64,000 nt of DNA from Pleomorphomonas koreensis DSM 23070 (GTDB lineage: Bacteria > Pseudomonadota > Alphaproteobacteria > Rhizobiales > Pleomorphomonadaceae). The stretch spans positions 32,889-96,888 of the forward strand of contig NZ_AULH01000019.1 of assembly GCF_000425185.1 (NCBI RefSeq), written 5' to 3'. The first letter of the stretch is position 1. The number at the start of each line of letters is the position of its first letter. The translations under genes were made by a program, and so were the position numbers. Below, one piece after another: positions 45,963-55,100 of the stretch. The notes below the pieces were generated by a model that was not told where the DNA came from, made no database searches, and saw nothing but the letters and a program-made list of their open reading frames with translations.

Positions 45963-46856
45963 ATGGCCAATGTCCCGTTTGACAGCCGCGACGGTGTGAT
46001 CTGGTACGACGGCAAGTTCGTCGACTGGAAGGACGCCAAGGTGCATGTTCTGACCCACGCGCTCCATTACGGCAGCGCCGTCTTCGAGGGCGAGCGCGCC
46101 TATGGCGGCGAGGTCTACAAGCTGAGGGAACACAGCCAGCGGCTGATCGACTCGGCCGAGATCCTCGGCTTCAAGCTGCCCTACAGCCTCGAGGAGATCG
46201 AGGCGGCGACCAGGGAAACGCTGGCCCGCTCCGGCCTTGTCGACGCCTACGTGCGGCCGGTCGCCTGGCGCGGCTCGGAAGCGATGGGCGTGTCGGCGCC
46301 CAACAACACCATCCACATGGCGATCGCCGTCTGGGAGTGGCCGAGCTACTTCAGCCCGGCCGAGAAGCTGAAGGGCATCCGCCTGACCTGGGCGCGCTAC
46401 CGCCGGCCCGACCCGCTGACCATCCCCTGCAAGTCGAAGGCGGCCGGCCTCTACATGATCTGCACGCTGTCCAAGCATGCCGCCGAGGCCGAGGGCTACA
46501 CCGACGCGCTGATGCTCGACTATCGCGGCTATGTGGCGGAATCGACCGGTGCCAACATCGTCTTCGTCCGCGACGGCGAACTCCACACGCCGGAGCCGGA
46601 CTGCTTCCTCGACAGCATCACTCGCCAGTCGGTGGAGGCGATCGCCGCCCGTCACGGCATCAAGGTCAACCGCCGCCACATCCTGCCGGAGGAGCTTTCG
46701 ACCTTCACCGAGGCTTTCCTGGTCGGCACCGCCGCCGAGGTGACGCCGATCTCCGAGATCGGCGATTACCGCTTCAAGCCCGGCGCGATCAGCGAATTGT
46801 TGATGCACGCCTATCTCGACGAAGTGCAGCCGAAGAAGGTCGCCGCCGCCGAATGA
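45963..46856 (+). CDS. ilvE: Branched-chain amino acid aminotransferase
   Basis: PLP fold-type IV transaminase for Val, Leu and Ile. The 297-residue protein shows VHVLTHALHYGSAVFEGERAY, the KSKAAG PLP-Lys region in TIPCKSKAAGLYM, DALMLDYRGYVAESTGANIV and the terminal EAFLVGTAAEVTPISEIGDY. The start ATG 45963 has GGGAG upstream; an upstream in-frame extension to 45765 is not conserved. It is divergent from the MarR gene and has its own terminator. Confidence 0.96.
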   Translation: MANVPFDSRDGVIWYDGKFVDWKDAKVHVLTHALHYGSAVFEGERAYGGEVYKLREHSQRLIDSAEILGFKLPYSLEEIEAATRETLARSGLVDAYVRPVAWRGSEAMGVSAPNNTIHMAIAVWEWPSYFSPAEKLKGIRLTWARYRRPDPLTIPCKSKAAGLYMICTLSKHAAEAEGYTDALMLDYRGYVAESTGANIVFVRDGELHTPEPDCFLDSITRQSVEAIAARHGIKVNRRHILPEELSTFTEAFLVGTAAEVTPISEIGDYRFKPGAISELLMHAYLDEVQPKKVAAAE

Positions 46857-46882
46857 CCAGCCGGTCCTTCTCGTCAATCATG

Positions 46883-46918
46883 ACCCCGTCGCGCACCAGC
46901 GCGGCGGGGTTTGTGTTT
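46883..46918 (+). terminator. Terminator of ilvE
   Basis: The stem CCCCGTCGCG/CGCGGCGGGG (one G-U pair, 6-nt loop) is followed by TTTGTGTTTT. Confidence 0.82.
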
Positions 46919-46997
46919 TGGTAGACACCTCGATCGCGCGGTTTCGCTGGATTCCATCCCCGGATGCGGCGAACATGCCGCCGGGAGGAGGCCGCGC

Positions 46998-47734
46998 ATG
47001 AGCCACCACGATTGCTGGGACGACGAAACCGCCAGGGACTACGACACGCCGGGTACCGGCATGTTCGCGCCGGAGGTGCTGGAGCCGGCGGTCGATCGGC
47101 TCGCCGCTCTGGCCGCTGGCGGCCGCGCGCTGGAATTCGCCATCGGAACCGGGCGGGTTGCCGTTCCGCTCAGCCGCAAGGGCGTTTCCGTCACGGGGAT
47201 AGAGCTGTCGACGGCGATGGTCGCTCAGTTGCGCACCAAGGCCGACGAGGCGCGGATTCCGGTCGTCATCGGCGACATGGCGACGGCGCGGGCGCCCGGC
47301 CGCTTCGCGCTGGTCTATCTCGTCTACAACACCATATCCAACCTTCTGACGCAGGCGGAGCAGGTTGCCTGCTTCCGCAACGCGGCGCGACATCTGGACC
47401 CCGGCGGACGGTTCGTGATCGAGCTGTGGGTTCCCGAACTGCGTAAGCTGCCGCCCGGCCAGGATGCTGTCGTCTGGCAAACCGAGCCCGGATATGTCGG
47501 CCTGGACACCTACGACGTGCTGAATCAGCGCGTCGTATCGCATCACTTCCGCTTCGATGATGACGGACAGGCGGCCCTGACGCGCTCGTCCCATCGCTAC
47601 GTCTGGCCGACCGAGCTGGACCTGATGGGCAGCTGGCCGGCTTCGAGCTTGAGGAGAGGTCGGCGGACTGGATCGGCACGCCGTTCACTGCCAAGTCGCG
47701 TTCACACGTGTCCGTCTATCGGCTGCCTCGCTGA
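46998..47734 (+). pseudogene. Frameshifted class I SAM methyltransferase
   Basis: ATG 46998 has GGAGGAG upstream. The first frame encodes a normal methyltransferase fold (DDETARDYDTPGTGMFAPEVL, LEFAIGTGRVAVPLSRKGVS, VVIGDMATAR, YVWPTELDLM). After ATG 47623-47625 the homology leaves this frame: the -1 frame reads QLAGFELEERSADW...VYRLPR and stops at 47734, the expected C-terminus. One base therefore appears lost in the GGG run at 47625-47627. Reading on in the original frame runs into the GST gene to 48443. It could be a real mutation, a sequencing error or programmed slippage. Confidence 0.8.
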
Positions 47735-47789
47735 TCTCGGACCGTCAGGCATTCGAGCCGGCCGCCGTGGCCGGGAAAGGAGACTGGCG

Positions 47790-48443
47790 ATGACCATCAC
47801 CATCACCGCCTTCGAACGATCGCCCGATGGCGGCAAGGGGCTGGCGCGCGACACGCGCGTTCGCTGGGCGCTTGAGGAAGTGGGCCAGCCCTACGCGGTC
47901 CGTCTCGTGTCGTTCGCGGCGATGAAGGAGCCGGCGCATCTCGCGCTGCATCCTTTCGGGCAGATTCCGACTTATCAGGAGGGCGATCTCGCCCTGTTCG
48001 AGACCGGGGCGATCGTGCTGCACATCGCCGAGCGTCATGCGGGCCTGCTGCCGGACGACCCCAATGCCCGGGCGCGGGCGATCACCTGGATGTTCGCGGC
48101 GCTCAATACGGTGGAGCCGCCGATCTTCGACCTTGAAATCGTCAGGCTGCTGGAGAGCGGCAAGAGCTGGTTCGAGGCGCGGCTGCCGCTGGTCGAGGAC
48201 CGCGTCCGCGACCGGCTGGTCCGGCTTTCCGCCCGCCTCGGCGATGCTGACTGGCTCGACGGCGCCTTCAGCGCCGGCGACCTGATGATGGTATCGGTGC
48301 TGCTCAGGCTGAAGTCGTCGGGCCTTCTGGACGGCTATCCCAACCTCACCGCCTATGTCGGCCGTGGCGAGGCGCGGCCCGCCTATCAGCGGGCTTTCGC
48401 GGCCCAGCTGGCGGTCTACACCGGCAAGCCGCCGGCCGGCTGA
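47790..48443 (+). CDS. Glutathione S-transferase family protein
   Basis: A 217-residue GST-like protein: TITAFERSPDGGKGLARDTR, FGQIPTYQEGDLALFETGAIV (GSH-binding cis-Pro and E-T/S motif), then the C-terminal helical domain. AAAGGAG sits 7 nt before ATG 47790. It follows the broken methyltransferase in the same frame, so an unstopped read-through product of the two is formally possible. No pathway context. Confidence 0.88.
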   Translation: MTITITAFERSPDGGKGLARDTRVRWALEEVGQPYAVRLVSFAAMKEPAHLALHPFGQIPTYQEGDLALFETGAIVLHIAERHAGLLPDDPNARARAITWMFAALNTVEPPIFDLEIVRLLESGKSWFEARLPLVEDRVRDRLVRLSARLGDADWLDGAFSAGDLMMVSVLLRLKSSGLLDGYPNLTAYVGRGEARPAYQRAFAAQLAVYTGKPPAG

Positions 48444-48559
48444 TCGAGGCATGGGGGCTGCTAAGGCATATTACGTAGTGATTGTTTCGTGATATGCAGA
48501 AGCAGGGCGATGACGGCGGGCGCGATCGCCCGGTGCCGGCGCGTCCGGAGGGGAAAATC

Positions 48560-48850
48560 ATGAAATCAGCATGGGTTGCCGCCGGCATCGGCGGGCTGCT
48601 TTTCGGCGTGCCGACGCTGGCCGCCGCCGGTGAAAAGGTCGACATGGCCGAACTCACCTGCCAGCAGTTCCTGGCCGACGAGGACGGCATCCTGCCGACT
48701 GTCGTCTGGATCGACGGCTATCTCAGCCACCAGAGCGGCAACACGGTGATCGACATGGACCAGCTCGTCGCCAACGTGAAGCAGATCGCCGACCAGTGCG
48801 CCGGCGAGCCCGACAAGAAGATCATGGAGCTGGTGCCGGAAGACGAATAA
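48560..48850 (+). CDS. HdeA/HdeB-family acid-stress chaperone-like protein
   Basis: A 96-residue periplasmic protein: signal peptide to about residue 25 (TLAAAG), then the HdeA pattern ELTCQQFLADEDGILPTVVWIDGYLS with the two cysteines (TCQQF, DQCAGE) that form the family disulfide. HdeA/B proteins prevent aggregation of periplasmic proteins at low pH. Start ATG 48560 with GGAGGGG upstream. A hairpin follows. Confidence 0.85.
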   Translation: MKSAWVAAGIGGLLFGVPTLAAAGEKVDMAELTCQQFLADEDGILPTVVWIDGYLSHQSGNTVIDMDQLVANVKQIADQCAGEPDKKIMELVPEDE

Positions 48851-48872
48851 GCCGTCATCGGCAGGACATCGC

Positions 48873-48907
48873 GACCGCCCCCGGCCGCCGCCGGCGGGCG
48901 GTCATTT
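48873..48907 (+). terminator. Hairpin after the HdeA-like gene
   Basis: A long GC stem GACCGCCC...GGGCGGTC with an internal CCGGC/GCCGG part, followed by ATTTCAT, a weak T-tract. Probable terminator. Confidence 0.55.
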
Positions 48908-49073
48908 CATGGCGTCTGCCCCGAAGCCGGCGATCGTCCCGCCGGATCGACCGGCACAGCCGGCATCGCCCGGTCGGCCGTCGCAAGGCGCATGCGGGCC
49001 AGCTCTCCGCGAGCAGTTCCGGCCGGTTGCGAAGACTCCGGAAGGTTATCTTACCGATCCAGGCTCGCGCCTC

Positions 49074-49358
49074 TCAGGCGGCGGGAGATTTCCTGTTCTT
49101 GTCCGCGATCCGGCCCGGCACCAGAATGTGAAAATATTTGTAAACAATACCGCATGCGAAGCTGGCTTGATTTGAGATCAGCACGACAAACGTGAATAGA
49201 ATTGAATTCAGGAAACCGTAACTTCCTGCTCCGCAAAAAGTCAGGCATAGTCCGAATAGGATGAACAAGTTCAGTATGAACAGATGGATCCCGAAATAGA
49301 GAGCAACAAGGGCGCCGCTTATCGTCGAATACAGATAAATAGCCGACAGGAATTCCAT
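49074..49358 (-). CDS. Small hypothetical membrane protein (AT-rich gene)
   Basis: About 94 residues, strongly hydrophobic, with two or three membrane helices (YLYSTISGALVALYFGI; LFILFGLCLTFCGAG; ILFTFVVLISNQ) and a basic end RIADKNRKSP. ATG 49358 is preferred (AGGGG 7 nt upstream), with ATG 49364 as an alternative. The DNA is markedly AT-richer than its surroundings. No family recognised; may be acquired. Confidence 0.5.
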   Translation of the reverse strand: MEFLSAIYLYSTISGALVALYFGIHLFILNLFILFGLCLTFCGAGSYGFLNSILFTFVVLISNQASFACGIVYKYFHILVPGRIADKNRKSPAA

Positions 49359-49591
49359 CACCATCCCCTATGCCTTGGTGCTGTATCTGCTCGCATAGAG
49401 GTAAAATAACCGATTCTGTTGTGCCGCGCAATGTGAGGATGGCGGTTTTTGTGCTGCTGGCCTGCCCCATATCTCAGTAGTTATTGTGAAAAATTCTTGC
49501 TAATTGAGATGTAACGCGCAGGGGGGTGCAACTTAGTTTCGGTATTTAAACCGCTTTCTTGCAGTCTACCCGTATTATATGAATCGCCATC

Positions 49592-50215
49592 ATGGCGGAT
49601 ATTTTGGATAGAATAGAAAAGAAGCTTAAAGATGTAGGGCTTTCTGCTTCCGCAGCCTCGCTGGCGGCCGGTTTGAGCAAGGATGCCATCAGAAATATTA
49701 GGCGCGCGAAGTCGCAAGGCATAGACGTCGGCGTCAACATCCGCACCGTCGAAGCGCTGGCGCCCGTCCTCAAGACGTCGAAAGCCTGGCTGCTGGGGGA
49801 AGACGATTCGCCTGAGGAACGTTTCGACGGCGGCATTCCGCTGTTCGGCATCGAGGAACTGCCGGACCGGCGGCCGGAGATCCTGGCCGGGAGGGCCGAT
49901 GCCGCCAGAGGCGCCCGAAACGTCCATCTTCCTCGCGTGACGGGGGCCGTCGTGGCGATCAGGCTCGCCGATCACTCGATGAGCCAGATCATTCCCAAGG
50001 ACAGCATCGTCCTGGTCGACCTCTTCAGGGTGGCGCGGGAGGGGCGCGCCGTCTATGTCCTGGCGACGGGGGACGGCGGGGTGGTGCTGCGGATGTACGA
50101 GGACAATCCCGGCCGTTTCGTGCCGGCCTCGGTGGTTCCGGGCTTCCAATCCTATTTCGACCTCGACACGGTCGAGGTGATTGGCCGGGCGGTGGCGACC
50201 TTCAGGGAACTGTAG
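49592..50215 (+). CDS. S24/LexA-CI-like repressor with N-terminal HTH
   Basis: A 207-residue protein. A helix-turn-helix domain (about 1-65: SASAASLAAGLSKDAIRNIRR) is followed by an S24-type domain (about 115-200) with the nucleophile segment ADHSMSQIIPKDSIVLVDLF (Ser129). The position usually filled by the catalytic Lys reads VVLRMYE (Arg167), so self-cleavage is doubtful. A small palindrome CGGT-ATTTAA-ACCG (49540-49553) lies upstream, a possible own operator. No phage genes are adjacent; it may be a domesticated repressor. Confidence 0.85.
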   Translation: MADILDRIEKKLKDVGLSASAASLAAGLSKDAIRNIRRAKSQGIDVGVNIRTVEALAPVLKTSKAWLLGEDDSPEERFDGGIPLFGIEELPDRRPEILAGRADAARGARNVHLPRVTGAVVAIRLADHSMSQIIPKDSIVLVDLFRVAREGRAVYVLATGDGGVVLRMYEDNPGRFVPASVVPGFQSYFDLDTVEVIGRAVATFREL

Positions 50216-50228
50216 AACGCATCGCCGT

Positions 50229-50792
50229 TCACCGGGCGGGCGGGGAAGCCGGAGCGGCGGCCGCCGCCACCAGTTCGGCGTCGATGCCGGCGATCAGCGC
50301 CACGATGTTGGCGGTGTTGCGGCCCATGTCGTAATAGCCGATCTGGCTGCGCGAGTAGACATAGAGCAGCGAGCCGCCGCCGCGGGCCGGCGCCACCAGC
50401 ACCGACAGCGTCGAGGGCGTGCGCAGCACCGGCGAGAAGACGATCGCCCGGAGGCGAGTGCTCACCGGGTTGGCGCCCACCACCTGCACCTTGCCCGGTA
50501 GATGCTTGACCACCTTTTCGACCACCGCGAACAGGGCGGCCGGCGGCAGGTCGTAACGGCGCGTCTCGATGTCGGGGATGCCCTTCTGGCAGTCGTCGGC
50601 CGGGCAGGCGAGGGTGTCGTTCAGCTTGCCGGTGCGCGAGGGCATGGCGAAATCATAGGGGCCGAGATCGGGAGAGCCGAACACCGCTTCCCAGCTCTCC
50701 TCCCGGCCGTAGGTGTTGAACGCGAGCACCAGGAGCAGGAACGCCCCCGCAAGGGCCGCGAGCACCAGACCGAGGAAACGCAAGGGGGACAT
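50229..50792 (-). CDS. DUF1499 family protein
   Basis: A 187-residue protein with an N-terminal membrane anchor (about 5-27, LGLVLAALAGAFLLLVLAF). The DUF1499 domain follows: TLACPADDCQKGIPD, KVQVVGANPVSTRLRAIVFSPV, YVYSRSQIGYYDMGRNTANI. Function unknown in bacteria; plant relatives sit in the thylakoid. It converges on the S24-like gene with a 13-bp gap and is followed upstream by a small membrane gene on the same strand, 12 bp away. Confidence 0.88.
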   Translation of the reverse strand: MSPLRFLGLVLAALAGAFLLLVLAFNTYGREESWEAVFGSPDLGPYDFAMPSRTGKLNDTLACPADDCQKGIPDIETRRYDLPPAALFAVVEKVVKHLPGKVQVVGANPVSTRLRAIVFSPVLRTPSTLSVLVAPARGGGSLLYVYSRSQIGYYDMGRNTANIVALIAGIDAELVAAAAAPASPPAR

Positions 50793-50804
50793 GGGATACC
50801 GGGG

Positions 50805-51200
50805 TTACGAGCGCGAGCGATCCCAGCTTTTAACCCGATTGAACAGGGCGCGCCAGAGGTCGGCCGATACCGCGAGCCAGCCGGCCAGCACCGCCATGAC
50901 GACGATCGCCGACAGGCTGCCGGATGCGCCGGCCGGCGGCTCGATAAAATAGCTGGTGTCGCGCGGCGGCGCAGCTGTGAAGGTGTGAGCCCTGCCGGCC
51001 GGCTGGACCGTCTCGACCGAGAAGGCGGCGGGGGTGATCTCGGCGGCCCGCGTCGGCGTCAGGCTGGCGAACAGCAGCGTCACCATCAGAGCCAGCGTGG
51101 CGGCGACGACGATGACGATCGAGGCGCCGGCGCCGACCGACAGCTCGTGGTGGCGTCCGGTCCTGGTGTCGAAGGGGGTATCGTCGATCCTGTCGGTCAT
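50805..51200 (-). CDS. Hypothetical small membrane protein
   Basis: 131 residues with a hydrophobic segment at about 32-54 (GASIVIVVAATLALMVTLLFA) and another near 103-120 (SLSAIVVMAVLAGWLAVSAD), separated by a Pro/Thr-rich loop. ATG 51200 is chosen; the frame to 51386 has no supported start. 12 bp upstream of the DUF1499 gene, so the two form an operon. No family recognised. Confidence 0.65.
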   Translation of the reverse strand: MTDRIDDTPFDTRTGRHHELSVGAGASIVIVVAATLALMVTLLFASLTPTRAAEITPAAFSVETVQPAGRAHTFTAAPPRDTSYFIEPPAGASGSLSAIVVMAVLAGWLAVSADLWRALFNRVKSWDRSRS

Positions 51201-51490
51201 CGCTCTCGTCCTTGCCGTTTCGGCGCCGCGCCGGTCGTCATCGTCGGCGGCGTCCGATGGGCTGAGGTATGCCGGGCGAATGGGCCGTGCCGATGCCGGG
51301 ATTGAGGTGGGTGACGGGAGATGTCGTGGCGATTTCGTGGCGCGGTTAACACTTCCCCGGTGGAGCGCTGGTGGAGAAGCCGGCATTATCCGGAATTCTC
51401 CATTGTCTCAATGGCTTGCCAGATGCCAATGCACTGGTTCGGTTAATGCCGCGTAAATGGCGGCTGCCGTATTTTCGGCTTCGCCCCATC

Positions 51491-51520
51491 AAAAAAGGGA
51501 CCGGAGTTGCCTCCGGTCCC
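51491..51520 (-). terminator. Terminator of the aspartate aminotransferase gene
   Basis: A perfect 10-bp stem GGGACCGGAG/CTCCGGTCCC with a TTGC loop (GCAA on minus) is followed on minus by TTTTTT. Confidence 0.92.
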
Positions 51521-51547
51521 CCTCGGCTGATGCCGATGCGCGGTTGC

Positions 51548-52777
<1,230 letters not shown>

Positions 52778-52895
52778 TCAATCGTATCGGTTTAAATACG
52801 ATGTTCCTGCTCTATTGCGGCGCGCGGCCTCACGCAAGGTCAAACCGCATGTCGCGTGTGCGGTACGGCCATGCGGAGACGGAATCGGCTGTCGT

Positions 52896-53495
52896 TCAGG
52901 TTTCGGAGGCGCCGGCGAGGCGCGACGCCAACCGCTGGGCCAGTCTGTCGGCGTCCCGGAGGTCGGTGACATCGATGACGGGCACGTCGAGCCTGACGGC
53001 CGCCTCGGCGAGGGCATCGTTCTCGCGCAGCGAGCGTTCCGTGAACTTGTCGATGGCAAGCCTCATCGGCTCGCCTTGGCGGGCGTAGCCGCTGCCCTGC
53101 CGGATTCTGGCGCGCAGCACGTCGGTCTCGACGCGAAGGCAGACGGCCAGGGCATCGCCGAACGGCCAGCCGGCAAGATACTCGGGCCGCAAGGCGGCGC
53201 CCTCCAGGACGAAGCCCCGGCCCGCCTCGCGCAGGGCCGTTATCCTGGCGCCGATCAGCGGCCGCATGTTTTCGTGGTGCACCTTCAGGAACCAGTGAAC
53301 CGCGTCATCCGACAGGCGATGATAGAATTCCAGCACCGCATCGGGCACGCCGGTCCACGGACGGCCGGGATGGCGCCCCAGCGCATCGGTCGACACGACC
53401 GGCCAGCCGAGGGCCGAGCCGACGCTGCTCGCGCAGGTCGATTTGCCGACATGCGAGGTTCCGATCAGCAGCAAGCCACCCGGTTCAGGCGTCAT
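52896..53495 (-). CDS. P-loop nucleoside/phosphoglycerate kinase-like protein
   Basis: A 199-residue protein with Walker A LLIGTSHVGKSTCASSVG near the start and a helical/charged remainder (DALGRHPGRPWTG, VLEGAALRPEYLAGWP, LRVETDVLRARIRQGSGYARQG). It resembles small P-loop kinases of the 2-phosphoglycerate or shikimate-kinase type, but the substrate is not determined. Start ATG 53495. Upstream on minus is the terminator of the candidate sRNA. Confidence 0.7.
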   Translation of the reverse strand: MTPEPGGLLLIGTSHVGKSTCASSVGSALGWPVVSTDALGRHPGRPWTGVPDAVLEFYHRLSDDAVHWFLKVHHENMRPLIGARITALREAGRGFVLEGAALRPEYLAGWPFGDALAVCLRVETDVLRARIRQGSGYARQGEPMRLAIDKFTERSLRENDALAEAAVRLDVPVIDVTDLRDADRLAQRLASRLAGASET

Positions 53496-53593
53496 GGCAA
53501 TGGTTCCGCGGTTCCGAACTGGCCTTCTTGCCGGGCTCCGGGAAACGGCCGGCGCTCCGGCTTCCCTAGTCTGCAAATGGCCGTGGAGGAAGA

Positions 53594-53622
53594 CAAAAAA
53601 AAGCCGGGCACCAGGCCCGGCT
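53594..53622 (-). terminator. Intrinsic terminator of the candidate sRNA
   Basis: The stem AGCCGGGC/GCCCGGCT (53622-53602) is followed by TTTTTTTTGTC. It cannot serve a plus-strand gene and lies upstream of the P-loop gene, so it fits a transcript from the right. Confidence 0.9.
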
Positions 53623-53728
53623 GTCAGTTTTGGAATGCGGATCGCAGGGACGATACCGCACCTTCCAGAGGGGAACAGCTGAAGATTCGCTTTCGCCGGG
53701 AGGATGGCGAGGGAACCAACACATCAGC
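53594..53728 (-). ncRNA. Candidate small RNA with three C-rich hairpin loops and a terminator
   Basis: No ORF. On minus, a core promoter (53765-53736) leads to about 135 nt. Hairpin 1: TCGCC/GGCGA, 53710-53693, loop ATCCTCCC. Hairpin 2: CTTCAG/CTGGAAG with one bulge, 53684-53662, loop CTGTTCCCCT. Hairpin 3: GGAAGGTGCGG-T-ATCG/CGAT-CCGCATTCC, 53666-53632, loop TCCCTG; its outer GGAAG bases overlap the hairpin 2 right arm, so the two compete there. A perfect 8-bp terminator stem plus eight T ends the unit. The three exposed UCC/CCC loops resemble the anti-Shine-Dalgarno loops of rhizobial trans-acting sRNAs (alpha-r14/NfeR1 layout), but the family is unproven. Confidence 0.65.
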
Positions 53729-53735
53729 TAAGGTC

Positions 53736-53765
53736 TATATGCACCCGGGGTCGGTGCAAAACAAG
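53736..53765 (-). promoter_or_regulatory. Putative promoter of the candidate sRNA
   Basis: On minus, CTTGTT (53765-53760) and CATATA (53741-53736) are 18 nt apart, a fair match to alphaproteobacterial CTTGAC-N17-CTATAT. The spacer holds a TGCACC/GGTGCA inverted repeat, a possible operator. Confidence 0.5.
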
Positions 53766-53983
53766 CAGGCAATCTGCAAATCTGCTATGCAATATCCCGG
53801 TTAAATTGCCCAAACCGTAACATCACCGTGAAGCATTGACGATTCATCGGTGTTTTCCGCTACGGGAAAACGCAGTCTTGGCAAAAACATCGGCCGATGC
53901 TTTGCCGGCTCAGGGATCGTCCGGAAATTGGCGTCCGGTGAGCGGCGCCAGATCGCTGCCGATGCGGAGTTGGAAGCGGTCCC
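53766..53983. other. Intergenic, no gene seen
   Basis: About 220 bp between the candidate sRNA promoter and the end of the LysR gene. It includes CCGCTACGGGAAAACGCAGTCTTGGCAAAAACATCGGCC. I see no ORF, terminator or repeat here. Confidence 0.4.
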
Positions 53984-54874
53984 TCAATAGGACCAGCGCT
54001 GCGCCTTGGACACCAGGAAATCGCGGAAGGCATGCACGCGCGCCGAATTCCTGAGTTCGTCGGGATAGACGAAGTAGGTGTCGTAGGACAGGAGGTCGAC
54101 CTCGGGGATCAGCTGTTGCAGGCCGGAATCCTCCTCGACCAGATAGTCGGGCAAGAGCGCGATGCCGACGCCGCGCTGCACCGAATGCTTGATGGCGACG
54201 AGATTGTTGACGCGCAGCGCCGGCAGGCGCGGATTGTCGTAGGGCCGGCCGACCGACTCCAGCCAGTTCATGTCCCTGAGATAGTTGGGCGCGGCGACGC
54301 CGAAGGTGATGATGCGGTGCTGGTCCAGTTCCTCGATGGTCTTCGGGCTGCCGAAGCGCTTGATGTAGGCCGGCGAGGCGAACAGGTGGAAATGCACCGT
54401 GAACAGCTTGCGCTGGATCAGGTCGGGCTGCGTCGGCTGGCGCAGGCGGATGGCCACGTCGGCCTGACGCATGGCGAGGTCGAGTTCGTCGTCGTTGAGG
54501 ATCAGCTGCAGCTGCACGTCGGGGTAGAGGTCGACGAACTCGTCGACGCGCGAGGTCAGCCAGGTTGAGCCGATGCCGACGGTGGTGGTGACGCGCAGCG
54601 AGCCGGACGGCCGCTCGCGGCTGTCGGTCAGCCGGCCCTGCACGTCTTCGAGCTTCAGCATGACGTCATGGGCGGCGCGGTAGAGCAACTCGCCCTGCTC
54701 GGTGAGGATCAGGCCACGGGCATGGCGGTGGAACAGCGGTACGCCGAGGTCCTGCTCCAGGGCGCTGACCTGGCGGCTGACGGCGGACTGGCTCATGTTC
54801 AGGCTGTCGCCGGCGTGGGTGAAGCTCCCGGCATGGGCGGCGGCATGGAATATTCTGAGCTTGTCCCAATCCAT
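53984..54874 (-). CDS. LysR-family transcriptional regulator
   Basis: A 296-residue LTTR. HTH: DWDKLRIFHAAAHAGSFTHAGDSLNMSQSAVSRQVSALEQ in overlapping helices; the effector domain starts near residue 90 (SGSLRVTTTVGIGSTWLTSR). In rhizobial genomes a LysR gene commonly lies next to trxB, as here (226 bp apart, same strand), but its target is unknown. The intervening gap holds a dispersed palindromic repeat. Confidence 0.92.
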   Translation of the reverse strand: MDWDKLRIFHAAAHAGSFTHAGDSLNMSQSAVSRQVSALEQDLGVPLFHRHARGLILTEQGELLYRAAHDVMLKLEDVQGRLTDSRERPSGSLRVTTTVGIGSTWLTSRVDEFVDLYPDVQLQLILNDDELDLAMRQADVAIRLRQPTQPDLIQRKLFTVHFHLFASPAYIKRFGSPKTIEELDQHRIITFGVAAPNYLRDMNWLESVGRPYDNPRLPALRVNNLVAIKHSVQRGVGIALLPDYLVEEDSGLQQLIPEVDLLSYDTYFVYPDELRNSARVHAFRDFLVSKAQRWSY

Positions 54875-54942
54875 CGCTATCCCCTTTGCCGCCCCCGTCG
54901 TTGCCGGTGGCCGCCCGTCCGGCGCGCCGCCCGCTTCTCACA

Positions 54943-55045
54943 GCATCCGTCCGAAACGTGAAGCACCTTTCGGACGGATGCCGGTTTTCTGTTTGCCGCA
55001 TCCGCATGGCCGAAAAGTGAAACGCTTTTCGGGCGGGTGCTCTAG
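54943..55045. repeat. Dispersed TAGAGCA-type intergenic repeat, copy 2 (double palindrome)
   Basis: A 14-bp perfect inverted repeat GCATCCGTCCGAAA/TTTCGGACGGATGC (54943-54981) is next to a second hairpin CCGAAAAG/CTTTTCGG (55010-55032) that runs into GTGCTCTAG. On minus this reads CTAGAGCACCCGCCCGAAAAGCG, the family layout. It lies between lysR and trxB. Confidence 0.7.
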
Positions 55046-55100
55046 GTTCGACGCTTCCACGCTCCGGCGCAAGTCCTGAATCGCGCGTTGCGCCAGTTGG

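Noticed and set aside
53594..53741. 6S RNA, SRP RNA or tmRNA as identity of the 53.6 kb RNA
   Set aside because: It lacks the long irregular single stem of 6S, the GGAAG/AGCAG SRP loop pair and the tRNA-like end of tmRNA.
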